A stretch of DNA of 26,769 nucleotides from a virus. The position numbers and the translations under genes were made by a program. Below, piece after piece: positions 15,613 to 23,007 of the stretch. A model generated the notes under the pieces. The model was not told the DNA's origin. It made no database searches and saw only the letters and a program-made list of their open reading frames with translations. Location of the stretch: IMG/VR virus record IMGVR_UViG_3300020197_000129, positions 1-26,769 of that record. One strand, given 5' to 3'. Position 1 is the stretch's first letter. Every line of letters starts with the position of its first letter.

Positions 15613-17916
15613 ATGAATAAAAGTTATGTTACGGTAAGGTCTCTTGATACACTAAAAGAGATGGTTGATCACATTAAGTCGCACGACCTTATTTCATTTG
15701 ACACAGAAACAAACAGCTTAAATCCTCGTAAAGGTAAGATTATTGGCTTCTCAGTATCAGCTGAAGTTGGTAAAGGCTTTTATATGCCTACTATGATCTG
15801 TGTTGATGGTGAATTACAAGACGCTTATATTAATGAAAAATTATGTCATGACATTGCAAAGAAGACTATTTCGCTTTTAATTGGAAAAAAGCTTGTGATG
15901 CACAACGCATCATTTGATTGTAGATTTGTTAAATGCTTTTATGGAATAGACTTGCTGTCTAGTTTATATGTCGATACACTATTATTAGTACATACAGTAC
16001 GTGAAGAAGGTGCAGGATTTATGGCTGGTTCATCATTTGGCTTAAAAGATATTGCTAAGACTATTCAAAAAGATATCGGTCTAGATATTGAGCAAGCTGC
16101 AAATGAAGAACAGTTGAAGATGAAAGAGTCTATTAAGAATAACGGTGGATCAATTACACGTGAAAATTATGAGATATGGAAAGCAGATCTTGAACTATTA
16201 TCAGAGTATGCATCAGCAGATACTGACTTGACTCTTAGAATATATTACTACTTCATGAATACACTAAAAGAAGAAGGACTGGAGAAGTTTTTCTTTGAAG
16301 ACGAGGTAATGCCTGTCTATAAAGAGGTAACTATTCCTATGGAGATGGTTGGTATGAAGATAGACATTGATCTTATAAATACTAGTCGTATTAAAATTAT
16401 AGAAGAGCTACAAAAGTATTCTGATCTTGTTATCAAAGAGTTGTTGAAGCATGAGTCTGTACGTGCTTGGGTTATTATGAAAGCACTAGATGCATATCCA
16501 CCTAATAACAAAGGTACATTTGCTCAAGAGCTTTGTCGTGAAGCTAACCTAGATCTTGAAGTGTCTAATAAAACACAAAAGCACAGCTTAACACAATCAG
16601 CTTTGATCAGACTTCCTGAATCACCATACAAACATTTTTTATTACGTGGTGATCAATCTGTACTTGATAAAGATTTTATAACTAAGATTAGTCTTAGACT
16701 ATGGAAAGAAGATAATGATGGACAATTCTTTAATATACAATCTAAAGATCAGTTAGGAGAAATTGCTTTCGGTGTACTTGGTATTAAATTTAAAGCCACT
16801 ACAAAGACAGGTAAGCCACAGTTTGATGATGATGCTGTGCAATCTATTGCTAACAAGTTTAATTGGGCAAAGAACTTACGTATCTACAACCGACTACTAA
16901 AGATTAAATCAACATACATGGACCGTTTTCTTGACAATCAAGAAGATGGCCGATACTACTTCTATTACAAACAACATGGTACTGTGTCTGGTCGTTACGG
17001 TTCAGACGCTCAACAGCTACCTAGACCTAAAGAAGAAGGAGATGATGAGCCTATTGTTATAGAGTACAACAACTTAATTCGTAAATTCTTTATATCAGAA
17101 GAACATAACATATTTATTGACTGTGACTATGAATCACTTGAGCCGCATGCATTTGCTCACGTATCAGGTGACGAAGGCTTGAAAGATATTTTTCGTAATA
17201 ACTGGGACTTCTATTCTACTATTGCAATCAAAACAGAAGGGCTTACTCAATATTCACCAGACAAAAATGTGCCTAACTTCTTACGTAAGCTAGAACCTAA
17301 ACTTAGAAATAAAGCTAAAGCGTACGCACTAGGTATACCTTATGGTATGGGAGCTTATGCTCTTGGTATGAATTTAGGAATATCAACAAAAGATGCTAAA
17401 AAACTAGTTGATGGTTATTTGAATGGATTTCCTGAACTCAAGAAGTGGATGGAAAGATCTAAGAAACAGGCTAAAGAGCAAGGTTTTATTAAAACTCAAG
17501 TTGGTCGTATTCGCCACTTACCAAAAGTAAAAGCTATCTACGATAAGATAGGTGACGATCTACTTAATTGGAATATGAAGAGAGCAATGGAACGTCAGTA
17601 TGGAGTCGAAAGAATCAAGAACTTAAGTCGTGACTATACCAATGGACTTAATAATGCATGTAATGTTCAGATTCAAGGCCTAGCGGCTTCAATTGTAAAC
17701 CGTGCAGCTTTAGCTATTAACCGTAAGTTTCAACAGATGGGTATTAATGGTTGGGTATGTGCACAAATCCATGACCAGTTGGTAATTGAGGTAGAACACT
17801 CAAGAGCAGAAGAAGCGGCCAGGATCGTCCAGGATTTGATGGAGAACACAACCAAGCTTAGTATCTCATTGAAAGCGCCACCAGCTCTAGCCAGTAATCT
17901 CAAAGACGGACATTAA
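15613..17916 (+). CDS. DNA polymerase, family A, with 3'-5' exonuclease domain
   Basis: The 767-residue protein is probably the replicative polymerase of the phage. The proofreading domain is intact: Exo I FDTET (Asp30, Glu32), Exo II HNASFD (Asn98, Asp102), Exo III YASAD (Tyr199, Asp203). Polymerase motif A is DCDYESLEPH (Asp505, Glu510; His512 where Arg is usual), motif B is R565-x3-K569-x3-L573-x3-Y577-G, and motif C is QIHDQLVIE (His720, Asp721). Two changes stand out: Leu573 replaces the O-helix Phe/Tyr, and Gln722 replaces the usual Glu of HDE. There is no 5'-3' exonuclease domain; the gene at 10279 supplies one. T4 uses a family B enzyme (gp43), so use of family A in a T4-type phage marks a different branch. 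Confidence 0.92.
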   Translation: MNKSYVTVRSLDTLKEMVDHIKSHDLISFDTETNSLNPRKGKIIGFSVSAEVGKGFYMPTMICVDGELQDAYINEKLCHDIAKKTISLLIGKKLVMHNASFDCRFVKCFYGIDLLSSLYVDTLLLVHTVREEGAGFMAGSSFGLKDIAKTIQKDIGLDIEQAANEEQLKMKESIKNNGGSITRENYEIWKADLELLSEYASADTDLTLRIYYYFMNTLKEEGLEKFFFEDEVMPVYKEVTIPMEMVGMKIDIDLINTSRIKIIEELQKYSDLVIKELLKHESVRAWVIMKALDAYPPNNKGTFAQELCREANLDLEVSNKTQKHSLTQSALIRLPESPYKHFLLRGDQSVLDKDFITKISLRLWKEDNDGQFFNIQSKDQLGEIAFGVLGIKFKATTKTGKPQFDDDAVQSIANKFNWAKNLRIYNRLLKIKSTYMDRFLDNQEDGRYYFYYKQHGTVSGRYGSDAQQLPRPKEEGDDEPIVIEYNNLIRKFFISEEHNIFIDCDYESLEPHAFAHVSGDEGLKDIFRNNWDFYSTIAIKTEGLTQYSPDKNVPNFLRKLEPKLRNKAKAYALGIPYGMGAYALGMNLGISTKDAKKLVDGYLNGFPELKKWMERSKKQAKEQGFIKTQVGRIRHLPKVKAIYDKIGDDLLNWNMKRAMERQYGVERIKNLSRDYTNGLNNACNVQIQGLAASIVNRAALAINRKFQQMGINGWVCAQIHDQLVIEVEHSRAEEAARIVQDLMENTTKLSISLKAPPALASNLKDGH

Positions 17917-17926
17917 AGAAAAGATA

Positions 17927-17940
17927 AGATAAGCTTATCT
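17927..17940. repeat. Perfect 14-base palindrome AGATAAGCTTATCT
   Basis: The sequence equals its own reverse complement. As RNA it would give only a 5-bp stem with a 4-base loop and no T-run follows, so a DNA operator site is more likely than a terminator. Confidence 0.45.
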
Positions 17941-18049
17941 GATGTAATGTGGACTAATACATAGGTTTTGTATTTAGTAAATTAAGCAAACTAGACTAAT
18001 AGCTCCATACACTTAAAAGATTTATTTCTCCATTAAGATATAATTTTAT

Positions 18050-18057
18050 ATATTTAT
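18050..18057 (+). promoter_or_regulatory. ATATTTAT octamer of the Hsp20 leader
   Basis: Exact copy, 82 bases before the Hsp20 ATG. If it is a promoter element, the mRNA has a leader of about 70 bases that includes the hairpin at 18108. Confidence 0.4.
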
Positions 18058-18107
18058 TAAGAAAGGTACTTGGTAGGCCTTAGTTACGAAAGACATATTA
18101 ATTAACC

Positions 18108-18124
18108 GTTCACCGTAAGGGAAC
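18108..18124 (+). promoter_or_regulatory. Leader hairpin with GTAA (GNRA) loop before Hsp20
   Basis: GTTC-A-CC pairs with GG-G-GAAC across one A/G mismatch, closed by a GTAA tetraloop. It ends 15 bases before the ATG and is followed by the A/C-rich, unpaired stretch ACAAAAACAACAACC. A thermosensor or 5' stabiliser is conceivable but it does not cover the start codon. Confidence 0.4.
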
Positions 18125-18139
18125 ACAAAAACAACAACC

Positions 18140-18550
18140 ATGGGAATATTTAAACCATTTGAGCTGGATCCATTTGACCTGCTCTGGAGAGACTTGTTAG
18201 AAACACAATCTCATTTCTCTGCAATTACGCAGAAAGTAACACATCCAGTAGACATTTACGAAACAGAAGCCGGCATTCGTTTTGAAATTGCCGCAGTAGG
18301 CATTGACAAAGAAGACGTCGATATCCTTATTGAAGGAGATCAACTTCGCATTAAGTACGATAAAACACGACCAGTAGATCAAGAGGCCGCGATTTATCGT
18401 GGTATCAAGAAAGGATCTTTCGATCTTAGTTGGAAGATTAGTTCTAAATTTGATCTAAACAAACTAGGAGCCAAGTTAGATAAAGGACTCCTAACATTAA
18501 CAATTCCAGTAGCTGAAGGAAAAGCTATCAAGAGAATTGAACTAAAATAA
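18140..18550 (+). CDS. hsp20: Small heat shock protein, Hsp20/alpha-crystallin family
   Basis: The 136-residue protein has the alpha-crystallin domain at about residues 36-125: VDIYETEAGIRFEIAAVG, DVDILIEGDQLRIKYDK, YRGIKKGSFDLSWKI, and the family's hallmark near the end, KLDKGLLTLTIPV. A C-terminal KAIKRIELK resembles the I-x-I anchoring region of bacterial Hsp20. It would bind unfolding proteins without ATP and hand them on. Hsp20 genes are known from T4-like cyanophages. Here it heads a block that also holds GroES and GroEL, suggesting that the phage carries its own folding set for virion or host-takeover proteins. The 5' leader is the longest in the window and structured, so this gene is likely individually regulated. 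Confidence 0.9.
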   Translation: MGIFKPFELDPFDLLWRDLLETQSHFSAITQKVTHPVDIYETEAGIRFEIAAVGIDKEDVDILIEGDQLRIKYDKTRPVDQEAAIYRGIKKGSFDLSWKISSKFDLNKLGAKLDKGLLTLTIPVAEGKAIKRIELK

Positions 18551-18578
18551 GGTAAATAGGCCTACTAAGTATCAAGTT

Positions 18579-18767
18579 ATGTTTCAAATCTGTCAAAACT
18601 TTATTAGAATTAATGATGATTTATTTTTAGTAAAGCGTACTTTTCCTGAAGAAAGAATCAAGAACTTTAATTTAGCAAAAGAATGGTTAAAAGTAGATTT
18701 TGTTTTTAAAAGAGAAGGCTTACTCTATTTTTGTGATAAAATAATTGATCTAGAAATTATAAATTAA
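18579..18767 (+). CDS. Small hypothetical protein, 62 aa
   Basis: The protein starts at a GTT-ATG context 28 bases after Hsp20 and ends 4 bases before GroES. It is rich in Phe, Lys and Ile (MFQICQNFIRINDDLFLVKR, EWLKVDFVFKREGLLYFCDK) and looks like a small alpha/beta domain. No family motif, membrane segment or signal peptide is evident. Tight linkage to the cochaperonin gene is the only functional hint. Confidence 0.6.
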   Translation: MFQICQNFIRINDDLFLVKRTFPEERIKNFNLAKEWLKVDFVFKREGLLYFCDKIIDLEIIN

Positions 18768-18771
18768 TTTT

Positions 18772-19173
18772 ATGAATAAAATAACCCCTTTAAATGGTTT
18801 TGTAATATTAAAACCAATTGAAACACAAGAAGAGACATTCGGTAATATTATTATTCCAGATCTTGGTAAAGAAAGGCCAGAAGTAGGAGAGGTAGTTGGA
18901 TCTTCGGCAGTTTATAATTTTCACACAGATAAACATGTTGAGTCTAAGTTAACACCAGGTCAAATTGTATTGATCCCTAAACTAGGATCACAAAGGATTG
19001 TTCTTGATGGACAAGATTACTTTATTTGTAAAGAGACAGACATTTTTGCAATCATTTATGATGAAGCAAATCCTAATCCAATCAATTATGAAGTTCATGC
19101 TAATAGTCCTTATAATGATGGTTGGACTAGAGAATATTATCAAAACATTTTAGACAAAGAAAAAAATAAATAA
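18772..19173 (+). CDS. groES: GroES-type cochaperonin with C-terminal extension
   Basis: The 133-residue protein has the GroES layout: N-terminal strand ITPLNGFVILKPIETQEET, a mobile-loop region with NIIIPDLGKERPEVGEVVG (about residues 23-42), then TPGQIVLIPKLGSQRIVLDGQDYF and the closing strand KETDIFAII. It would cap the GroEL ring. Cellular GroES has about 97 residues; this protein has about 30 more (EANPNPINYEV…DKEKNK), a polar, aromatic tail absent from cellular forms. T4 encodes only a diverged cochaperonin, gp31, which works with host GroEL to fold the capsid protein; here the cochaperonin is followed after 2 bases by its own GroEL gene, so the pair is likely co-translated. Unlike gp31 it is recognisably GroES in sequence. 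Confidence 0.88.
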   Translation: MNKITPLNGFVILKPIETQEETFGNIIIPDLGKERPEVGEVVGSSAVYNFHTDKHVESKLTPGQIVLIPKLGSQRIVLDGQDYFICKETDIFAIIYDEANPNPINYEVHANSPYNDGWTREYYQNILDKEKNK

Positions 19174-19175
19174 AG

Positions 19176-20816
19176 ATGGGTACAACTAAAAGTTTTTTTG
19201 GAATCGAACTTAAAGAAAAACTGTTACAAGGTATAGAGAAGTTAAACAACTCTGTATCATCAACATTAGGGCCAGGTGGCCGTACTGTTTTGATTCGTGA
19301 ACAAAATGGTGAAGTTAAAGTTACAAAAGATGGTGTAACTGTAGCTAAAGCTTTTCATAAATTAGAAGACGATATCGAAGACCTAGGTGCACAACTTGTT
19401 AAGCAAGTTAGTATCAAGAGTGCAAATGAAGCAGGTGATGGTACTACCACATCTACTTTGATTGCGACTGAGCTTGTTAAGCAAGGTCTGAAAGAGATTC
19501 GTCAAGGTGTAAACGCTGTAGAAATTAAGAATGAGATCGACAACATTGTGAATCAAATTGTTGAAGAGATCAAAGAGTTGGCTACAGAAGTATCATCAGA
19601 AGAGCAGATTAAACAAGTTGCAACTATATCAGGTAACAACGATTCAGAGGTTGGGAACTTGATAGCCGAGGCTCTTGATAAAGTAGGGCGTGATGGTATT
19701 GTCACAATTGAAGAGTCTAAGTCAGGCGAAACTACTCTTGAAGTTGTAGAAGGTATGCAATTTGATCGTGGTTACAAATCACCTTATTTTGTAACAAACA
19801 ACACGACAATGCAAGCTGTGCTTGACAATCCTTATATCCTACTTTATGATGGCCGTATTTCTACTGCACAAGAACTACTGCAAGTACTAACTAAGGCTAA
19901 CTCTGAGAATAAATCGATATTAATTATTGCTGAAGATATTGGAGACGAAGCTTTAGCAACACTTATTGTAAACAAGATGCGTGGGATCGTGCAAGTATGT
20001 GCAGTAAAAGCACCAGACTTTGGAGAGCGCAAAACTCTTATCTTAGAAGACATTGCTGTCTTGACTGGTGGTCAAGTGATATCTAAAGACAAAGGCTTGA
20101 AGTTAGATAAACTAACTACACAACAACTATCACAGTTTTTAGGTACAACTAGACTTGTTACTGTATCTAAAGAAGAGACTACTATCATTGATGGTAAAGG
20201 TGATGAGAAAGCAATCGCTAATCGTGCAATAGAAATCAAAAATCAAATTGATCAAGCTACTTCATTTTATGAGAAAGAGAAGTTACAAGAGAGACTTGGT
20301 AAGTTGGTCGGTGGTGTTGCTATCATCTCTGTTGGAGGTAATAGTGATATTGAGATTAGAGAAAAAAAATATCGTGTAGAAGATGCTTTATTTGCAACTA
20401 AAGCAGCATTAGCCGACGGTATTGTTCCAGGCGGTGGTGTAGCATTGTTAAGAGCTGCAAAGTTAGGCAATCTTAGTTTTGATAATAAAGTAGATTTTAA
20501 TGATAACTCTAACATCGTAACTGCTAGAATTATATTGAAAGCAGCACTCGTTGCACCTTTCATCAAAATATTATCAAATGCTGGTATTGATAACTGGTGG
20601 GAATTTATTCCAAATGAAGGTGAAGTGTATGACGTTAAGAATTATGCAACTGTCAATGCATTAGAAGCAGGTATCATTGACCCAGCAAAAGTAGTGATAA
20701 CAGCCCTCAAGAATGCATCTTCTGTTGCTGGCACAATCTTAACCACAGAATCAGTTGTGTTCGAAAAGAAAGATAAGGACGAGAAAGGACAAGATCATAT
20801 GATGAGTATGATGTAA
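19176..20816 (+). CDS. groEL: GroEL chaperonin (complete)
   Basis: The 546-residue protein matches GroEL in full length. ATP-site residues are kept: TLGPGGRTVLI at 30-40, TKDG with Asp52, GDGTTT with Asp88, and VEDALFATKAAL with Asp403 at the place of catalytic Asp398; GIVPGGGVALLRAA follows. Apical-domain segments are normal (VVEGMQFDRGYKSPYFVTN, ILIIAEDIGDEALATLIVNK, APDFGERK). The usual GGM repeat tail is replaced by DHMMSMM. With the preceding GroES this gives the phage its own folding chamber. The ring should be active because no key residue is missing. The many CGT, GGT and ACT codons and higher GC than the structural region suggest it is well expressed or of separate origin. Phage GroEL genes are uncommon, and fewer come with GroES. 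Confidence 0.95.
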   Translation: MGTTKSFFGIELKEKLLQGIEKLNNSVSSTLGPGGRTVLIREQNGEVKVTKDGVTVAKAFHKLEDDIEDLGAQLVKQVSIKSANEAGDGTTTSTLIATELVKQGLKEIRQGVNAVEIKNEIDNIVNQIVEEIKELATEVSSEEQIKQVATISGNNDSEVGNLIAEALDKVGRDGIVTIEESKSGETTLEVVEGMQFDRGYKSPYFVTNNTTMQAVLDNPYILLYDGRISTAQELLQVLTKANSENKSILIIAEDIGDEALATLIVNKMRGIVQVCAVKAPDFGERKTLILEDIAVLTGGQVISKDKGLKLDKLTTQQLSQFLGTTRLVTVSKEETTIIDGKGDEKAIANRAIEIKNQIDQATSFYEKEKLQERLGKLVGGVAIISVGGNSDIEIREKKYRVEDALFATKAALADGIVPGGGVALLRAAKLGNLSFDNKVDFNDNSNIVTARIILKAALVAPFIKILSNAGIDNWWEFIPNEGEVYDVKNYATVNALEAGIIDPAKVVITALKNASSVAGTILTTESVVFEKKDKDEKGQDHMMSMM

Positions 20817-20835
20817 TAAATAAAATTAATCAGTT

Positions 20836-21765
20836 ATGAAAGCCGCCGTTGTAGGTATGCTCAACAATGTTGGTAAATCCACCTCTCATCATGGAGGTGG
20901 TTACTATCATGTTATGATGCATATAATAAAAGCACAGCATCCAGGTGAATTAATGTTTAACGCAGATCCTTCGATCTGGAACGACTATGAACGTATTTAT
21001 ATTCTAGAAGGAGTCAACTATCAAGAGAACGTATTTAACTTTATTGGAGGGCCTCAGCCTGAACATAGAGCTAAGCTAGAAGCAATAGCTAATTATAAAG
21101 GGCTAGTTATTGCAGTAAATGTACCTATTGATTTAAACGTCTTCAATAAGAGGTTTCAAGTAGATCATGTATTTCCAGCTATCAATTGTATTGATTATGC
21201 TAGACAATATGGTATTACTACAAGAAAGTTAGTTGTAGGTGATTCGCATGTACTCAGTGTATGGAAGCCTGGTTATGGTTTAGATAGAACTGATGGTAAA
21301 ACATTGTTCGGCTTCTTGAAAGAGTCAGATCAACTAATTGAAGAGTGGAACAGTAAGTACGATGAGATCATTTTATATTTTGGCAACATTGATCTACGTT
21401 TTCACTTGATGAGGCAAGACAACCCTGAAGCCGCGACAGGTGAACTGTTTAGACGTTATGTTGAGTTTGCTAAAAAACTAAACAATGCAACTCTAGTTAA
21501 TTTGCTCCCGGTTGAGCACGAAAGTCGTAAATTACCTGGTACAGGTTTATATCTCAAACAACCATACTTTGGTACAAGGCAAGAGCGTATGCACTTAAGA
21601 GACATAGCTAATCGAATCATGAACAACTCAGGCCTTAATACATTACAATGGCCAGATGAATGGATTGATGAAAACGGTATGAAGATGTTTCAATATATGG
21701 AACCTAAACAATCTGTACATTTGAAGCCTCAATATTATATGTTCAGTAAAGAGTTTATATCATGA
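20836..21765 (+). CDS. SGNH-hydrolase-like protein, first gene of a four-gene cassette
   Basis: The 309-residue protein has three blocks spaced like an SGNH/GDSL hydrolase: VVGDSH with Ser137 (block I), ILYFGNIDLR with Gly183-Asn184 (block III) and SVHLKP with His295 (block V). The catalytic Asp normally two or three residues before that His is not obvious. Residues 1-125 form a separate domain that I do not recognise; it opens MKAAVVGMLNNVGKST, which looks like a P-loop but has one residue too many between the glycines. Family members hydrolyse or transfer acyl esters. The stop overlaps the next ATG by 4 bases, and the two genes after that look like base-modification and PLP enzymes, so action on a modified nucleotide is possible (inference). 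Homology has not been tested. Confidence 0.5.
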   Translation: MKAAVVGMLNNVGKSTSHHGGGYYHVMMHIIKAQHPGELMFNADPSIWNDYERIYILEGVNYQENVFNFIGGPQPEHRAKLEAIANYKGLVIAVNVPIDLNVFNKRFQVDHVFPAINCIDYARQYGITTRKLVVGDSHVLSVWKPGYGLDRTDGKTLFGFLKESDQLIEEWNSKYDEIILYFGNIDLRFHLMRQDNPEAATGELFRRYVEFAKKLNNATLVNLLPVEHESRKLPGTGLYLKQPYFGTRQERMHLRDIANRIMNNSGLNTLQWPDEWIDENGMKMFQYMEPKQSVHLKPQYYMFSKEFIS

Positions 21766-21959
21766 CACCAAAAGAAAAAGCAAAACAGTTATACAATAAA
21801 ATGGTGGTTGATTTTACTATAGACGGGTGGCAATCTAAGCAATGCGCATTAGTAGCAGTAGACGAGATAATAGATGTTGCTAGAGATGCTTCCAATGAAG
21901 TAGCAGCATCAGTTATAATATATTGGAGTAAAGTAAAACAAGAAATAGAACAACTATAA
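21762..21959 (+). CDS. Small conserved phage protein, 65 aa
   Basis: The protein reads MTPKEKAKQLYNKM near its start, then SKQCALVAVDEIID and a C-terminal YWSKVKQEIEQL. This is a familiar small helical protein in phages and prophages of Bacteroidota, where 'KQCALIAVDEII' and 'YWxxVKxEIExL' are the constant parts. Its function is not known; it looks like a three-helix bundle. It overlaps the upstream gene by 4 bases (ATGA) and is followed by a GTG start after 3 bases, so it is tightly built into the cassette and probably translated by coupling. Confidence 0.7.
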   Translation: MTPKEKAKQLYNKMVVDFTIDGWQSKQCALVAVDEIIDVARDASNEVAASVIIYWSKVKQEIEQL

Positions 21960-21962
21960 TAC

Positions 21963-23006
21963 GTGCAGAAGTTTATAATCAACGAAAAGCTGTTAGAAGC
22001 ACTAGACGAATACGATAAGCGTAGTCTATTAATGCAGCAACACGGTAGTCTTGGCCTACCTTATGAAGGTGACTTGTATAAAGACGTGAATGATGATCTT
22101 ATCTATCATGTGCCTATTTATGATACGGCTCATCGTAGATTCGCTGCCTTCTGTGCATTTACAGAAGCTGTATGGTATAAAGAAAAAGATCTAAGAAAAA
22201 TGGGATGCCACTTTTCACAACACGAAATTAAAGATGACTTTGATTGGTTCATGTTATTTTATTTATTTCGTTTAGCAGGATCTGGCATTAACTATGTCCC
22301 AAGATACAAGAAGGATCATATCAAGGATATATTAGGGACGCATGGCTTCGGTAACTTCTGGATTGTAGATTCTATATTAAATAACAGATATACATGGCCA
22401 GAATGGAAAGAAGACCTTAGAAACCGCATCACACCATTCACAGATAACAAAGGTTACTTATTACCACAATTTACATTTAAAGGTGAAACAAAAGGCCATT
22501 TGAGGAAGTTTATTGTAGATTATTCTGAAGGATTAATTAAACATATTTTTGAAGCTGTACAGACTAAAAAATATGATATCTATCAAATTACTGATCTAGG
22601 GAATCAATACTTGAAAAACCTTGGTTTTAAAAGACAAAATTTTGTTTTAACTGCATTTGCAGCTGACTTGGGTGAATATTTTCCTAACTATGTTAATCCA
22701 AAAGGTTTGGTGTATGCTGGTACAAATGCTATACGTTGCATTAACGCTATTTTTCCTAAGGTGAGCCCTAAAGTAAAAGAGTTTGAATACATCAATGAAG
22801 TATTACAATTCTTGTCTAAAAGATATAACTTGAACCCTATTGATTGTGAAGATAGTCGTGCTTGTGATGTTGTTAGATATTTTCAAGAGTATCAATCAGA
22901 CGATCACATCATTAAGAACAATGGTCGTAGAATGCGCAACAACTCTATATTGAAACAGACCTGGGGTCTAGATACATACTATGACTTTGCTAAAAGACTG
23001 AAATAA
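21963..23006 (+). CDS. Putative DNA base-modification enzyme resembling alpha-glutamyl/putrescinyl-thymine pyrophosphorylases
   Basis: The 347-residue protein begins with GTG, the first possible start after the in-frame upstream stop 3 bases away. The pattern FRLAGSGINYVPRY with HGFGNFWIVDSIL (about residues 98-135) and the later LKNLGFKRQNFVLTAFAADL, VYAGTNAIRCINAIF (about 215-260) and DCEDSRACDVVRYFQEY resemble the phage enzymes of the HhH-GPD glycosylase-like group called alpha-glutamyl/putrescinyl-thymine pyrophosphorylases or amino acid:DNA transferases. In that family an activated hydroxymethyl pyrimidine in DNA is joined to an amine. Neighbours fit: a PLP enzyme follows by 2 bases, and a hydroxymethylase-like gene lies 2.7 kb downstream. 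The kinase that normally activates the base is not in the window. The family call is from motif memory, not from a search. Confidence 0.45.
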   Translation: MQKFIINEKLLEALDEYDKRSLLMQQHGSLGLPYEGDLYKDVNDDLIYHVPIYDTAHRRFAAFCAFTEAVWYKEKDLRKMGCHFSQHEIKDDFDWFMLFYLFRLAGSGINYVPRYKKDHIKDILGTHGFGNFWIVDSILNNRYTWPEWKEDLRNRITPFTDNKGYLLPQFTFKGETKGHLRKFIVDYSEGLIKHIFEAVQTKKYDIYQITDLGNQYLKNLGFKRQNFVLTAFAADLGEYFPNYVNPKGLVYAGTNAIRCINAIFPKVSPKVKEFEYINEVLQFLSKRYNLNPIDCEDSRACDVVRYFQEYQSDDHIIKNNGRRMRNNSILKQTWGLDTYYDFAKRLK

Positions 23007-23007
23007 T

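Larger units (their letters stand above)
17917..18139 (+). other. 223-base intergenic region between polymerase and Hsp20 genes
   Basis: No coding frame or tRNA is supported here. It holds a 14-base palindrome, a TAGGTTTTGTAT box near 17962 like those before 9209 and 15226, an ATATTTAT octamer, a GNRA-type hairpin and an A/C-rich leader. This is the likely control region of the chaperone block. Confidence 0.6.

Noticed and set aside
17927-17940. Terminator for the polymerase gene
   Set aside because: The palindrome forms only a 5-bp A/T-rich stem and no T-run follows.
18075-18563. TAGGCCT repeated on both sides of the Hsp20 gene (about 18075 and 18557) as a possible attachment or recombination site
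   Set aside because: Seven bases are too short, the core AGGCCT is a palindrome, and similar strings occur elsewhere (e.g. near 103).
20854-20883. P-loop (Walker A) at the N-terminus of the 309-residue protein, GMLNNVGKST
   Set aside because: Five residues separate the two glycines instead of four, and no Walker B strand follows; the GDSH/GNID/VHL blocks explain the protein better.
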